Origin: Arcanobacterium phocae
Lineage (GTDB): Bacteria > Actinomycetota > Actinomycetes > Actinomycetales > Actinomycetaceae
Direction: 5' to 3'
NCBI RefSeq assembly: GCF_018913465.1
Contig: NZ_JABAPM010000002.1
Span: 62,001-126,000 of the forward strand
Length of the DNA: 64,000 nt
In this document: piece after piece, positions 43,931 to 53,804 of the stretch
How positions within the stretch are numbered: position 1 is the first letter of the stretch
Layout: each line of letters starts with the position of its first letter
Notes under the pieces: generated by a model
Database searches by the model: none
Seen by the model: the letters and a program-made list of their open reading frames with translations, nothing else
What the model was told of the DNA's origin: nothing
Translations under genes and position numbers: made by a program

Positions 43931-45133
43931 ATGTCTATGCAATTCGGCGTATTCTCCGTTTCTGATATCACAACTGATCCTACAACCGGCAACACTCCAT
44001 CCGAAGACGAGCGAATTAAAGCAGCAGTAGAAATTGCCCAGCACGTCGAAGACGCTGGCCTGGACGTTTATGCCATCGGCGAACACCATAATCCGCCGTT
44101 CTTCTCTTCTTCTCCAACAACTATTCTCGGCTATATTGCTGCTTCAACGAAGAAAATTACGTTATCGACGTCGACAACCTTGATCACCACTAACGATCCG
44201 GTCAAAATCGCTGAAGATTACGCAATGTTGCAGCACCTTGCCGATGGCCGTGTTGATCTGATGATGGGCCGTGGTAACACAGGTCCGGTCTATCCCTGGT
44301 TCGGCCAAGATATCCGGCAAGGTATTCCACTCGCCGTGGAGAACTACGGTCTTCTGCGCCAGCTATGGGACAACTACGAAGTGAACTGGGAAGGAAAATT
44401 CCGCACTCCGCTACGCGGATTCACCTCTACCCCGCGCCCTCTAGACAATGTTGCTCCGTTCGTCTGGCATGGCTCCATTCGTTCCCCCGAAATCGCCGAA
44501 CTCGCAGCATATTATGGCGATGGCTTCTTCCATAACAATATCTTCTGGCCAATGAGCCACACCAAGCGCATGATCGCGCTATATCGTCAGCGCTATGCAC
44601 ACTACGGGCACGGTACCGCAGAGCAAGCAATCGTCGGCTTGGGCGGACAGTTCTATATGGCGAAAGATTCCCAAACTGCTAAGCGGGAATTCCGTCCATA
44701 CTTTGACAATGCTCCGGTGTACGGCCACGGCCCGACGATGGAAGAATTCACATCGCAGACCCCGCTCACCGTTGGCTCGCCACAAGAAGTCATCGATCGC
44801 ACGCTGGGCTTCCGAGAACATGTTGGCGATTATCAACGTCAACTCTTCCTCATTGATCACGCTGGTTTACCATTAGCAAAGGTCCATGAGCAGATCGACT
44901 ATCTCGGTGAAATTGTCCCAGTGCTGCGCAAAGAATTCGACGCAATGCGCAAGCCAGGCGTACCAGATGCACCAACACATGCCGCTCGAGTAGCAGCACG
45001 CGGTCCGATCAAGCTTGACGGTACCGGTCAGGCAATAGTTGACGACGTTACCGGTGGCTCATTTTATGAGCAACAAGCTAACGACGACGCTGCGGTTCGC
45101 CATGCGGACAACCTCATTAACCCCCAAAAGTAA
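43931..45133 (+). CDS. LLM-class flavin-dependent monooxygenase (CE1758-like)
   Basis: 400-residue luciferase-like TIM barrel. It begins MQFGVFSVSDIT, has IGEHHNPPFF (His conserved in the active site), LMMGRGNTGPVYPWFG and GGQFYMA, as in the CE1758-family FMN-dependent monooxygenases of actinobacteria. The substrate is unknown. The next gene, 12 nt later, is a matching flavin reductase, so the pair should work as a two-component oxygenase using reduced FMN. Confidence 0.9.
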   Translation: MSMQFGVFSVSDITTDPTTGNTPSEDERIKAAVEIAQHVEDAGLDVYAIGEHHNPPFFSSSPTTILGYIAASTKKITLSTSTTLITTNDPVKIAEDYAMLQHLADGRVDLMMGRGNTGPVYPWFGQDIRQGIPLAVENYGLLRQLWDNYEVNWEGKFRTPLRGFTSTPRPLDNVAPFVWHGSIRSPEIAELAAYYGDGFFHNNIFWPMSHTKRMIALYRQRYAHYGHGTAEQAIVGLGGQFYMAKDSQTAKREFRPYFDNAPVYGHGPTMEEFTSQTPLTVGSPQEVIDRTLGFREHVGDYQRQLFLIDHAGLPLAKVHEQIDYLGEIVPVLRKEFDAMRKPGVPDAPTHAARVAARGPIKLDGTGQAIVDDVTGGSFYEQQANDDAAVRHADNLINPQK

Positions 45134-45145
45134 GAAGGAATACTC

Positions 45146-45772
45146 GTGAAAGTTGTTGTCGTTTCAGCTTCGCTCTCAGAGTCTTCAACTACAAGCACAC
45201 TTGGGCGAAAACTCGCGCAAGCCACTGTCAACGCCGCGACGAATGCAACATTTTCGATTATCGAGCTACGCCATGTGGCAGTCGCGGTAACGAACGCCGT
45301 GCTCACTGGATTCCCATCGCCTGAGCTGGAAGCAGTGTTCGACGACGTCGCCCAGGCAGATGCAATCATCGCAGTAACTCCAGCTTATAACGCATCGTAT
45401 TCTGGACTATTTAAACTGTTTTTCGATGTGTTACCGGAGGATACGCTACAAGGTAAGCCCGTGGCGATTGGAGTCACCGGTGGTACACCACGCCATTCAT
45501 TGGTGACAGAACATGCAGTTCGGCCGCTATTTAGCTATCTACACGCCGTTGTTGTGCCAACAGCAGTATATGCCGCCACTGAAGACTTTGGCGTGGCGGC
45601 GTACGATTCAGATGGTCATGATGGCTCTGCGCTCGAACGCCGTATCAATCGGACTGGACAAGAACTGGCCAGGTTGGCGGATATCAGTGCTAAGCCGAAA
45701 GCGACAACATCAGATGACACTGATGACGCCACTTCGTTGTTCGCTGATTTTGTCCCATTCGATCAAATGTAA
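45146..45772 (+). CDS. NADPH-dependent FMN reductase (CE1759-like)
   Basis: 208-residue flavodoxin-fold reductase: KVVVVSASLSESSTTSTLGR (phosphate-binding loop for FMN), AIIAVTPAYNASYSGLFKLFFDVLP and GVTGGTPRHSLVTEHAVRPLFSYLHA. It fits the CE1759 family that partners the preceding monooxygenase. GTG start with AAGGA 6 nt upstream. An acidic C-terminal tail of about 25 residues follows the fold. A strong bidirectional terminator ends the pair. Confidence 0.9.
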   Translation: MKVVVVSASLSESSTTSTLGRKLAQATVNAATNATFSIIELRHVAVAVTNAVLTGFPSPELEAVFDDVAQADAIIAVTPAYNASYSGLFKLFFDVLPEDTLQGKPVAIGVTGGTPRHSLVTEHAVRPLFSYLHAVVVPTAVYAATEDFGVAAYDSDGHDGSALERRINRTGQELARLADISAKPKATTSDDTDDATSLFADFVPFDQM

Positions 45773-45784
45773 TCGTATAAATAA

Positions 45785-45818
45785 AGAGGAGGCTCACCCG
45801 TTTGGGTGAGCCTCCTCT
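45785..45818. terminator. Bidirectional terminator between FMN reductase and tRNA-Val
   Basis: Perfect 15-bp stem AGAGGAGGCTCACCC and complement with a GTTT loop. TTTATTTA follows on the minus strand. Confidence 0.92.
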
Positions 45819-45821
45819 TGT

Positions 45822-45897
45822 TGGTGGACCCTACCGGACTCGAACCGATGACACACGCGGTGTAAACGCGTTGCTCTACCAACTGAGCTAAGAGTCC
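45822..45897 (-). tRNA. tRNA-Val (anticodon TAC)
   Basis: Cloverleaf on the minus strand: acceptor GGACTCT/AGGGTCC, D arm GCTC-AGTTGGTA-GAGC, anticodon arm ACGCG-TTTACAC-CGCGT, T arm with TTCGAGT. Anticodon TAC reads GUA. The 3' CCA is encoded. Confidence 0.97.
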
Positions 45898-45941
45898 GAG
45901 AGATAGCTTAGCCCGGATATGGACCTATGTCAAAATCAAAA

Positions 45942-46355
45942 TCAACGAGAACGCGAAACTGTGATGCGGTACGCAGTCCAGTGAGAGCCAATTCCCATTG
46001 AACTAGTAACGGACATGCCCGCAGTCGTGGCCGCATCATTAACAATATCTGTTGGCACATGTAGCTTTTCCCGGGGAGCTGGAACCACGAGCCACACAAC
46101 AGAAAGGTCGGAATCTAGCGACGCAGCTGCATCAACGAGATAATCAGTCAGATCATCTACATCACCATCATCGGAACGCCACCATGCCAGGACACCGTCG
46201 GCTACACCTCGATAATCTTCATCTTCAAGCTCAATACCTGTGGCGGTTTCGATAGCTTCACGTAGTTCGAATGCGACGTCGTCGTCATAACCGAACTCTT
46301 GAACAATCGCTCCTTGACCAAAACCGTATGCCTTGCCGGCAGTAGACCCGGACAC
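45942..46355 (-). CDS. DUF3052 family protein
   Basis: 137 residues. Conserved features of DUF3052 are visible: GFGQGAIVQEFGYDDDV, an acidic LEDEDYRGVADGVLAWWR segment and a DLTDYLVDA stretch. The family is actinobacterial, of unknown function, and is found divergent from aceE (also in Streptomyces), as here. GTG start at 46355 with GGAAGG 6 nt upstream. It may be regulated through the palindrome at 46397-46412. Confidence 0.88.
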   Translation of the reverse strand: MSGSTAGKAYGFGQGAIVQEFGYDDDVAFELREAIETATGIELEDEDYRGVADGVLAWWRSDDGDVDDLTDYLVDAAASLDSDLSVVWLVVPAPREKLHVPTDIVNDAATTAGMSVTSSMGIGSHWTAYRITVSRSR

Positions 46356-46396
46356 CGGACCTTCCTTTCATGTGGTGGCTGTAAAGCCTGGGAAAA

Positions 46397-46412
46397 ACAT
46401 ACAGATGTATGT
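46397..46412 (-). promoter_or_regulatory. Palindrome ACATACAGATGTATGT over the DUF3052 -10
   Basis: 7-bp perfect arms around GA. On the minus strand TTGCCT and TACATC are 17 bp apart, and the palindrome covers that -10, a classic repressor position. The regulator is unknown. Confidence 0.45.
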
Positions 46413-46513
46413 CCAGTCACCATTCTAGGCAAGTCTTTACCCTCAGCGCATCTCCACACACACAGGAATTAAGGGCGTAAGTTCCGACTAATCGGGCTAC
46501 CATCTGACCTAAG

Positions 46514-46531
46514 TGTGGTATTCGAACCACA
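46514..46531 (+). promoter_or_regulatory. Inverted repeat TGTGGTATTCGAACCACA upstream of aceE
   Basis: Perfect 6-bp arms TGTGGT/ACCACA around ATTCGA in the 300-bp region between DUF3052 and aceE. Half-sites resemble CRP/GlxR boxes, but the 10-bp gap between TGTG and CACA differs from the usual 8, so a different factor is possible. The rest of the region holds no gene. Confidence 0.4.
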
Positions 46532-46655
46532 ATTATCGTTCATACATAGGACTGAATGCCTATTTCGCGGTAGATTAAAAGTAGCGCATCGAAGCACTAG
46601 GACTCGCAAATGTCTACTGCGAAGATGCAAGTTAACAACTAGCGAGGGAGATGGC

Positions 46656-49409
46656 ATGAGCTCACAGCCCACCAAGCCGCTTTTGAACGGCATTTACAAC
46701 CGCATTCCTGATATAGACCCGGAAGAAACCCGCGAATGGCTCGATTCACTCGATGGTTTAATTGACGAAAAGGGCGGTCCGCGAACCCGCTACTTGCTCA
46801 TGGAATTAAAACGCCGCGCTCACGAACGCGGTATCCAGGTTCCACACAACATCGTTACCCCGTACATCAATACCATCGCGTCTGAAGATGAGCCTTTCTA
46901 CCCAGGCGATGAAAAACTCGAACGCGAATTCCGGCGTTGGACCCGCTGGAACGCAGCCGTCCAAGTAACTCGGCAACAACGTGCTGGTATCGGCGTTGGT
47001 GGCCATATTTCCTCTTATGCAGCCCAAGCCACCTTGTACGAAGTCGGCCATAACTGGTTTTTCCGTGGCAAGAATGCCGAAGGTGGCGGAGACCAGATTT
47101 ATTTCCAAGGCCACTCCTCCCCCGGAAACTACGCACGCGCATATCTTGAGGGCCGTTTGTCCGAAGCTGATCTCGATTCATTCCGTCAGCAAGCCTCACG
47201 CCAGTCAGGTGGACGCGGGATCCCTTCCTATCCGCACCCCCGTCAAATGGATGATTTCTGGGAGTTCCCAACCGTTTCACTCGGCTTGGGACCCATCTCA
47301 GCCATTTACCAAGCATGGTATAACCGCTATCTTGAAGGCCGTGGAATAAAAGACACGTCCAAGCAACACGTCTGGGCATTCATGGGCGACGGCGAAATGG
47401 ACGAAGTCGAATCCCGTGGCGTTCTTCACCTGGCCGCATCACAGCAACTCGATAACCTAACCTTCGTTGTGAACTGTAACCTGCAACGTCTCGATGGTCC
47501 AGTTCGCGGAAATGGCAAGATCATCCAGGAGCTAGAGGCCTCGTTCAAGGGAGCGGGCTGGAATGTGATTAAGGTTATCTGGGGCCGTGAATGGGACGAA
47601 CTCCTCGCCGCCGATAAAGATAACGCACTGGTCAACATCATGAATGACACCGTTGACGGCGACTACCAGACATTCAAGGCTAACGATGGTTCATACATCA
47701 GAGAGCACTTCTTTGGTCGAGATCCACGGACTAAAGCAATGGTTGCGGACTGGAGTGACGAAAAGATTTGGCGACTCAAGCGTGGCGGACACGATTACCA
47801 CAAGGTTTACGCCGCATATAAGGCAGCAACCGAACATAAGGGTGCGCCAACAGTTATCCTCGCCCACACGGTCAAGGGATATGTCCTCGGCTCCAACTTC
47901 GCCGGTCGTAACTCCACTCACCAGATGAAGAAGCTTAATTCTGATGACCTTAAGTTACTACGCGACACCTTGCACCTTGAAATCCCAGATTCGCAGCTCG
48001 ACGATCCTTACAACGCGCCATATTACAAGCCGGATCCGCACCATCCAGCACTAGAGTATGTGCTCGATCGTCGTCGTCAACTCGGTGGATTCGTGCCGCA
48101 ACGTCGCGTCGTCGAACAAGGCATTGCCCTACCGCCGGAAAAGCCGTTCGATGGTATCCGCGCCGGCTCAGGCAAGCAAAAGGTTGCAACCACCATGGCA
48201 TTCGTCCGAATGCTCAAGGATCTCCTGCGCGACAAGGAATTCGGCAAGCATATTGTTCCGATTATTCCAGACGAAGCACGCACATTCGGTCTTGATGCAA
48301 TCTTCCCGTCAGCAAAGATTTTCAACATCCAAGGACAGAACTACACTGCCGTTGATTCCGAACTCTTGCTCTCGTATAAGGAATCTGAATCCGGACAGAT
48401 TCTGCACACCGGCATTACCGAAGCGGGTTCCACTGCAGCATTCACTGCCGTAGGAACATCTTACGCCACTCACGGCATTCCGATGATTCCGGTCTATATC
48501 TTCTATTCGATGTTTGGTTTCCAGCGCACTGCTGATCAGTTCTGGGCTGCTGCTGATCAGCTCACCCGCGGTTTCATCATGGGTGCTACGGCTGGCCGAA
48601 CCACACTTACTGGCGAAGGCCTACAGCACTTGGATGGCCACTCGCACGTTATCGCATCCACCAACCCCGCTATCGTCCAATATGATCCAGCTTACGCATA
48701 CGAAATAAGCCACATCGTTAAAGACGGCATCAAGCGCATGTACGGCGACGGTTCAGACGGCCGTGATCAAAACGTCATGTACTACATCACGGTCTACAAC
48801 GAGCCAATCCACCAGCCGGCAGAGCCAGAAGGCTTGGACATTGATGGGCTGCTGAAAGGTCTGTACAAGCTCGACGCTGGCGAAGGCGATGGACCAGAAG
48901 TTCAACTCTTTGCTTCAGGCGTTGGCGTTCCTTGGATTCGTGAAGCTCGCGAAATGCTCCGCGATGACTGGGGTGTCAAGGCGACCACATGGTCAGTGAC
49001 TTCCTTCTACGAACTCCGCAAGGACGGTCTAGCAGTAGACGAACATAACTTCCTCCATCCAGAAGAAGCTCCTCGTGAAGCCTATCTGACCTCGGTTCTC
49101 AAGAATACGAATGGTCCAGTTATCGCAACCTCTGATTTTGAAAAGCAGGTTCAAGACTCTATTCGCCCATGGGTTCCGAACGACTATTACGTCCTTGGCG
49201 CAAATGGCTTCGGCTTCTCCGATATGCGAGCAGCGGCACGACGTGACTTCAAGATCGATTCCGCATCAGTCGTTGTTCGCGCCCTGCAAGCTCTTGCTGA
49301 TCGTGGCGAGATCGACCGCTCTGTTATCAAGCAGGCAATCGATAAGTATGATCTGTTCAACCCGAATGCGGGAACCTCTGGTATTTCAGATCCACACGAA
49401 GTTGCTTGA
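46656..49409 (+). CDS. aceE: Pyruvate dehydrogenase E1, homodimeric type (AceE)
   Basis: 917-residue thiamine-diphosphate E1 that decarboxylates pyruvate and acylates E2 lipoyl groups. Family motifs: [20 protein letters not shown], the TPP site [12 protein letters not shown]...[19 protein letters not shown], and in the second half GQNYTAVD and [18 protein letters not shown]. Start at the ATG at 46656, preceded by GAGGGAG. It needs the E2 and E3 encoded at 24.3-27.4 kb. A large divergent regulatory region lies upstream. Confidence 0.97.
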   Translation: MSSQPTKPLLNGIYNRIPDIDPEETREWLDSLDGLIDEKGGPRTRYLLMELKRRAHERGIQVPHNIVTPYINTIASEDEPFYPGDEKLEREFRRWTRWNAAVQVTRQQRAGIGVGGHISSYAAQATLYEVGHNWFFRGKNAEGGGDQIYFQGHSSPGNYARAYLEGRLSEADLDSFRQQASRQSGGRGIPSYPHPRQMDDFWEFPTVSLGLGPISAIYQAWYNRYLEGRGIKDTSKQHVWAFMGDGEMDEVESRGVLHLAASQQLDNLTFVVNCNLQRLDGPVRGNGKIIQELEASFKGAGWNVIKVIWGREWDELLAADKDNALVNIMNDTVDGDYQTFKANDGSYIREHFFGRDPRTKAMVADWSDEKIWRLKRGGHDYHKVYAAYKAATEHKGAPTVILAHTVKGYVLGSNFAGRNSTHQMKKLNSDDLKLLRDTLHLEIPDSQLDDPYNAPYYKPDPHHPALEYVLDRRRQLGGFVPQRRVVEQGIALPPEKPFDGIRAGSGKQKVATTMAFVRMLKDLLRDKEFGKHIVPIIPDEARTFGLDAIFPSAKIFNIQGQNYTAVDSELLLSYKESESGQILHTGITEAGSTAAFTAVGTSYATHGIPMIPVYIFYSMFGFQRTADQFWAAADQLTRGFIMGATAGRTTLTGEGLQHLDGHSHVIASTNPAIVQYDPAYAYEISHIVKDGIKRMYGDGSDGRDQNVMYYITVYNEPIHQPAEPEGLDIDGLLKGLYKLDAGEGDGPEVQLFASGVGVPWIREAREMLRDDWGVKATTWSVTSFYELRKDGLAVDEHNFLHPEEAPREAYLTSVLKNTNGPVIATSDFEKQVQDSIRPWVPNDYYVLGANGFGFSDMRAAARRDFKIDSASVVVRALQALADRGEIDRSVIKQAIDKYDLFNPNAGTSGISDPHEVA

Positions 49410-49424
49410 TCTCTTCTTCTGAGG

Positions 49425-49461
49425 GGTGGGGCTATCAGCTACCAGCTGATAGCCCCACCCT
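49425..49461 (+). terminator. Terminator after aceE
   Basis: Perfect 17-bp stem GGGTGGGGCTATCAGCT and complement with an ACC loop, then TCATTTC. Confidence 0.92.
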
Positions 49462-49511
49462 CATTTCAGGATGCTCTCGCAGATACTGCAGAGTAGCCTT
49501 AGGAGAGATAG

Positions 49512-51302
49512 TTGAAAATAGGGGGATTTGTGACACTGATTCGGCTCGTTTGGAAATATTTACGTAGCAAAAAGTCCGTGCTGGCACTCATTGTCACGTT
49601 GCAATTTGCCCAAGTCTTACTGAGCTTATGGCTACCAAACCTCAACGCTCATATTATTGATGATGGAATCATCGCCGGTGACACCACATATATCTGGACT
49701 ACTGGGCTTCTGATGCTTGGGGTTTCCCTTGCCCAGATTCTTTGTATCTCAGCGGCAATGTACGTCAGTGCACGAACAGCCATAGGCGTTGGAAAAGAAT
49801 TGCGAGCCGATGCATTCCGCCACGTCCAGACCTTTTCTGCAACTGAACAACACCGCTTCGGAGCCTCAACGCTCATCACCCGAGCCACCAACGATATCAC
49901 CCAAATCCAAAGCATCCTTCTTAACAGTTTTGCAATCCTGATCATGGCGCCGCTACTAGGCATTGGCGGCGTAGTCATGGCAGTCCTAGAAGATCCTCCA
50001 CTCTCTTTGCTGTTGCTCGTCGTCGTTCCGTTACTATCAGTTTTGATTATTGGAACGATGCGCATGCTCGTTCCACGATCCGTATTGCAACAACAGCGAA
50101 TAGACAAAATTAATACCCTACTTCGTGAGCAACTCATCGGTGTCCGTGTCATCCGAGCTTTTACGCAAGAAAAAACAGTTGCTCACAAATTCGAGCAGGC
50201 CAACCTCAATCTACGCAAAGTTTGGCTAGAGATCGGTTTACTGTGGGCATTCCTGATGCCAACCGCGCAACTCGTCGTCGGAATTTCCTCGGTTGGTGTG
50301 GTCTGGTTTGGTGGACATCGCATCGCCGCCGGTTTGATGAATGTTGGCGCGTTGACTGCCTACATCTCATATCTCATGATGATTATGGGCGCAGTTATGA
50401 TGTCCGGGTTCATGGTCATGCTCTTTCCTCGCGGGCAAGTCTCTGCCGGACGCCTAGCCGAGATATTTAGTACCACATCATCTATTGCGAACAGCTCACA
50501 GCCGGCAGCAATTCCGGCCCGCCCGCGTACGTTCCAGCTGAACAACGTATCACTGAAGTACCCCGGAGCTGAGCGAGGCGTACTATCGCACATCACTATC
50601 GATCTGTCTCCAGGGAAAACAGTTGCGTTGATCGGCTCTACTGGCTCAGGGAAATCTTCAATTCTCAAGCTCATCCCGCGTCTTATGGACCCGACCAGTG
50701 GTTCGGTAACACTCAACGGAACAGACATCAGAGATCTAGACCTTACTCAGTTACGTTCCATCATTGCGTTTGTACCCCAAAAGTCATTCCTATTTGCCGG
50801 GACGATTGCGTCTAATGTTGCTGGACAGGCACGTCCAACCGAGGATATCGATGCCGAACGGGTACGTACCGCGCTACAAGCAGCACAAGCATGGGAGTTC
50901 GTCGCCGATCTTGATAAGACAATTGATGCCGCCGTCGAATCTGGCGGAGTCAATTTCTCCGGAGGGCAACGCCAGCGCCTTGCAATCGCGCGGGCGCTCT
51001 ATCGTTGCCTGCCAGATCAGAATGGGCAGCGTCAAGCCGATCTATTAGTGTTCGATGATTCTTTCTCTGCACTAGACAACGCCACTGACTCCCGTCTGAG
51101 ATCTGCGTTGCGCTCATATGTTGGGGATATTGCTATCCTCATTGTCGGACAGCGGGTATCATCTATTCGCCATGCTGATGTCATCCATGTTCTGGATGAA
51201 GGTCAGATCGTTGGATCTGGAACTCATGATCACCTGCGCGAATCGAACGAAACGTATCAAGAAATTCTCGCATCCCAAATGAGTGAAGAGGAGGCATACT
51301 AA
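49512..51302 (+). CDS. ABC exporter half-transporter A (degenerate ATP site)
   Basis: 596 residues: six-helix exporter domain (about 1-315), then an ATPase domain. Walker A GSTGSGKSS and signature FSGGQRQRL are normal, but Walker B reads LLVFDDSFSALD (Asp in place of the catalytic Glu) and the H-loop is GQRVSSIR (Gln for His). This matches the inactive-site subunit of heterodimeric exporters. The likely start is TTG at 49512 (GGAGA upstream); GTG at 49530 is the alternative. Its stop overlaps the next ATG by one base, so subunits are co-translated. The substrate is unknown. Confidence 0.92.
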   Translation: MKIGGFVTLIRLVWKYLRSKKSVLALIVTLQFAQVLLSLWLPNLNAHIIDDGIIAGDTTYIWTTGLLMLGVSLAQILCISAAMYVSARTAIGVGKELRADAFRHVQTFSATEQHRFGASTLITRATNDITQIQSILLNSFAILIMAPLLGIGGVVMAVLEDPPLSLLLLVVVPLLSVLIIGTMRMLVPRSVLQQQRIDKINTLLREQLIGVRVIRAFTQEKTVAHKFEQANLNLRKVWLEIGLLWAFLMPTAQLVVGISSVGVVWFGGHRIAAGLMNVGALTAYISYLMMIMGAVMMSGFMVMLFPRGQVSAGRLAEIFSTTSSIANSSQPAAIPARPRTFQLNNVSLKYPGAERGVLSHITIDLSPGKTVALIGSTGSGKSSILKLIPRLMDPTSGSVTLNGTDIRDLDLTQLRSIIAFVPQKSFLFAGTIASNVAGQARPTEDIDAERVRTALQAAQAWEFVADLDKTIDAAVESGGVNFSGGQRQRLAIARALYRCLPDQNGQRQADLLVFDDSFSALDNATDSRLRSALRSYVGDIAILIVGQRVSSIRHADVIHVLDEGQIVGSGTHDHLRESNETYQEILASQMSEEEAY

Positions 51303-53098
51303 TGGCGCGCTTTGGCTCTTTTGAGGAACCGACGAAGGACATGAAAGGTGCTCTCAGGCGTCTAGCTCGTATGTTCCGATCCGAATTGTTACGGATTATA
51401 GGTGTGCTAGTTTTGACACTAGTGGGAACTTTAGCGATGCTACTGACTCCTAAACTGCTCGGCGACGCAACAAATATGGTTGTTGATGGTATCGCCAGCG
51501 GCTCGGGAGTTGATTTTAGCAGTCTCGGACGACTCGCCTTAATTATTATCGGTTTGTACGCTCTGCACGCCGTTGCAAATTTTTCGGGCGGCGCACTAGC
51601 GCGTATTTCCGTGCAGAATCTCGGATCACGTTTACGCCGTGACGCGCAAGAAAAAATCGATCGTCTTCCGCTGGCCTATATAGATAAACAAGCCCGCGGA
51701 GATCTGCTCTCCCGGGTAACAAACGATATCGACAACATCGTTCAAACACTCATGCAGACTCTGGGACAGTCATTCTATGCGTTGTACATGGTAATCGGTG
51801 TGCTATCAATGATGTTCTATCTATCGTGGTCGTTAGCTCTGTGGTCACTATTCGTGGTTCCTTTTGGTTTGCTCGCAATTACACGTATTCTCAAGCGTTC
51901 TAAACCAGCCTTCCGGGAACAGTGGAAGCGCACCGGCGATGTATCAACCATTATTGAACAGACTTTTACCGGGCATGATGTGGTAGCCATCTATGGTATG
52001 GAAGATGACATCAATGTGGCGTTTGATGATGCCAACGAGAAGTTGTTTGCTGCTGGATTCCGCGGCTATTTCCTCTCGATGCTTGCTCAACCACTTATGG
52101 GCTTAGTATCAAATTTATCCTTTGTAGTTATTGCTGTAGTTGGCGGTATCCAGGTTCTGCATGGCACGCTCACTATTGGCGGTATTCAGGCCTTCATTCA
52201 ATACTCACGGCAACTAAATAATCCGGTGGCAATGATTGCATCGATGGCTAATATGTTGCAGTCGGCGGCAGCATCGAGCGAGCGACTCTTTGATTTTCTG
52301 GATACAGCGGATATTTCCGCTGATGTTTCTGAACAGTTGCCACCTTTTGGCGAGCGCGGCACTATTGAATTCCGAGGCGTTGATTTCAGCTATGAACCTG
52401 GAAAACCTGTGATTCAGAATCTGAATCTCAAGGTAGAACGTGGCAGTCAGGTGGCTATTGTTGGCCCGACGGGAGCTGGGAAAACAACACTTGTTAATCT
52501 GCTTATGCGCTTCTATAACATTGATTCTGGCGCCATCTGCATAGACGACGTCGACATTCGTTCCTACTCACGCCAATCACTACGCGCCCGAACTGGAATG
52601 GTTTTGCAAGATACATGGCTTTTTGATGGAACGATTGCTGAGAATATCGGTTTCGGTGCCAAAAACGCGACGTTTGACGACGTCGTCGCTGCTGCACAAG
52701 CAACCGGAGTCGATCATCTGATCCGCCAGCTACCGGATGGATACAACACTCACATTGACGATAATGACGGAACGTTGTCCACCGGAGAAAAACAGCTAGT
52801 CACGATCGCCCGCGCGTATCTTGCTGATCCAGATATCCTGATCTTGGACGAAGCAACGTCATCAGTTGATACCCGCACGGAAATGCTTGTTCAACACGCA
52901 ATGGGTGAGCTTCGTCAGGGACGGACCTCATTTGTGATCGCCCATCGTTTATCAACAATTCGTGACGCAGATATCATCCTTGTTATGGTTAATGGAAATG
53001 TCGTTGAGCAGGGAGACCACCACCAACTTATGGCAAGCCGCGGCGCTTACTACGATCTATATCAAGCGCAATTTACAGGCTCGTCAGAAGCTGAGTAA
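51302..53098 (+). CDS. ABC exporter half-transporter B (catalytic ATP site)
   Basis: 598 residues: N-terminal cytoplasmic elbow, six-helix domain (about 30-320), then an ATPase domain. Walker A GPTGAGKTT, Walker B LILDEATSSVD with Glu, and the H-loop AHRLSTIR are canonical, but the signature is LSTGEKQ instead of LSGGQ. In the dimer this degenerate signature faces the defective Walker site of subunit A, while A's intact FSGGQ completes B's catalytic site. ATG overlaps A's stop (TAATG). Its 3' end overlaps the HAD gene by 26 nt. Confidence 0.93.
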   Translation: MARFGSFEEPTKDMKGALRRLARMFRSELLRIIGVLVLTLVGTLAMLLTPKLLGDATNMVVDGIASGSGVDFSSLGRLALIIIGLYALHAVANFSGGALARISVQNLGSRLRRDAQEKIDRLPLAYIDKQARGDLLSRVTNDIDNIVQTLMQTLGQSFYALYMVIGVLSMMFYLSWSLALWSLFVVPFGLLAITRILKRSKPAFREQWKRTGDVSTIIEQTFTGHDVVAIYGMEDDINVAFDDANEKLFAAGFRGYFLSMLAQPLMGLVSNLSFVVIAVVGGIQVLHGTLTIGGIQAFIQYSRQLNNPVAMIASMANMLQSAAASSERLFDFLDTADISADVSEQLPPFGERGTIEFRGVDFSYEPGKPVIQNLNLKVERGSQVAIVGPTGAGKTTLVNLLMRFYNIDSGAICIDDVDIRSYSRQSLRARTGMVLQDTWLFDGTIAENIGFGAKNATFDDVVAAAQATGVDHLIRQLPDGYNTHIDDNDGTLSTGEKQLVTIARAYLADPDILILDEATSSVDTRTEMLVQHAMGELRQGRTSFVIAHRLSTIRDADIILVMVNGNVVEQGDHHQLMASRGAYYDLYQAQFTGSSEAE

Positions 53099-53786
53099 GC
53101 TCTTCGACGGTTGACACATGCCGCCAAGCATGTTTCTTCTCGGCGTCGTCGCCCTCTCCCCAATCCACGAGGATTGTTCGGATGCCGTGCACCGCAGCCC
53201 CATAAGTGTCGAAGTTCCGATCGCCAACCATCACCACGTCTGTGCGCACCGGACGGTCAAACCATTCGGTTCCTAGTGGCATTTCCGGAAGCCGGTCCTG
53301 TCCATCAAGAATTCCGAGTTGTTCCAGCTCAGTTATCGCGGTACCGACGACGTGATGCTTATGGGTACGCCCCAGTTCAGGTTCCGATCCGCAAATGATA
53401 TCGAACGACGACGCTATCCCGGTCACTTCGCACACATGTTTTGCGGACCTACGCAATTTGGATGTAGCAGTGGCGGATCGCAATCCGCTATCTCTAACCG
53501 CCGTAAGCATATCGGCAACGCCAGGGAAAAGCGGCGTATCATCCATATAGACATCGTAATACTCACGGTACTTGTCAATATAAGACGAAACTTCCGAAGC
53601 AGGAACATCGAGTTCGACGAACGTGTCTTCAAGCGGTGGCCCCACAAAGCGGGAATACGATGATTCCGGAAGGTCTAAGCCGGATTTTTCTCGCATGACG
53701 TATGCCAACGTAGTCCGGATCAGTGGCGCAGAATCAGTAAGCGTGCCGTCAATATCGAATAAAACCGCACGTAGCGAAGAATTCAT
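53073..53786 (-). CDS. HAD-superfamily phosphatase (Gph-like)
   Basis: 237-residue haloacid dehalogenase hydrolase. Motif I VLFDIDGTLTDS, cap-domain helices, motif II ATATSKL (T/S), motif III Lys in GRTHKHH, motif IV VMVGDRNFDTYGA. It resembles phosphoglycolate phosphatase but the substrate is not defined. ATG at 53786; the ribosome site is weak (GAAAGA). It follows the YciO gene by 18 nt and is convergent with, and overlaps, the ABC gene. Confidence 0.88.
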   Translation of the reverse strand: MNSSLRAVLFDIDGTLTDSAPLIRTTLAYVMREKSGLDLPESSYSRFVGPPLEDTFVELDVPASEVSSYIDKYREYYDVYMDDTPLFPGVADMLTAVRDSGLRSATATSKLRRSAKHVCEVTGIASSFDIICGSEPELGRTHKHHVVGTAITELEQLGILDGQDRLPEMPLGTEWFDRPVRTDVVMVGDRNFDTYGAAVHGIRTILVDWGEGDDAEKKHAWRHVSTVEELTQLLTSL

Positions 53787-53804
53787 AGGTTATAAAGTCT
53801 TTCG

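Noticed and set aside
46514-46531. GlxR/CRP site before aceE
   Set aside because: TGTG and CACA are 10 bp apart, whereas GlxR sites have 8, so I report only an unassigned inverted repeat.
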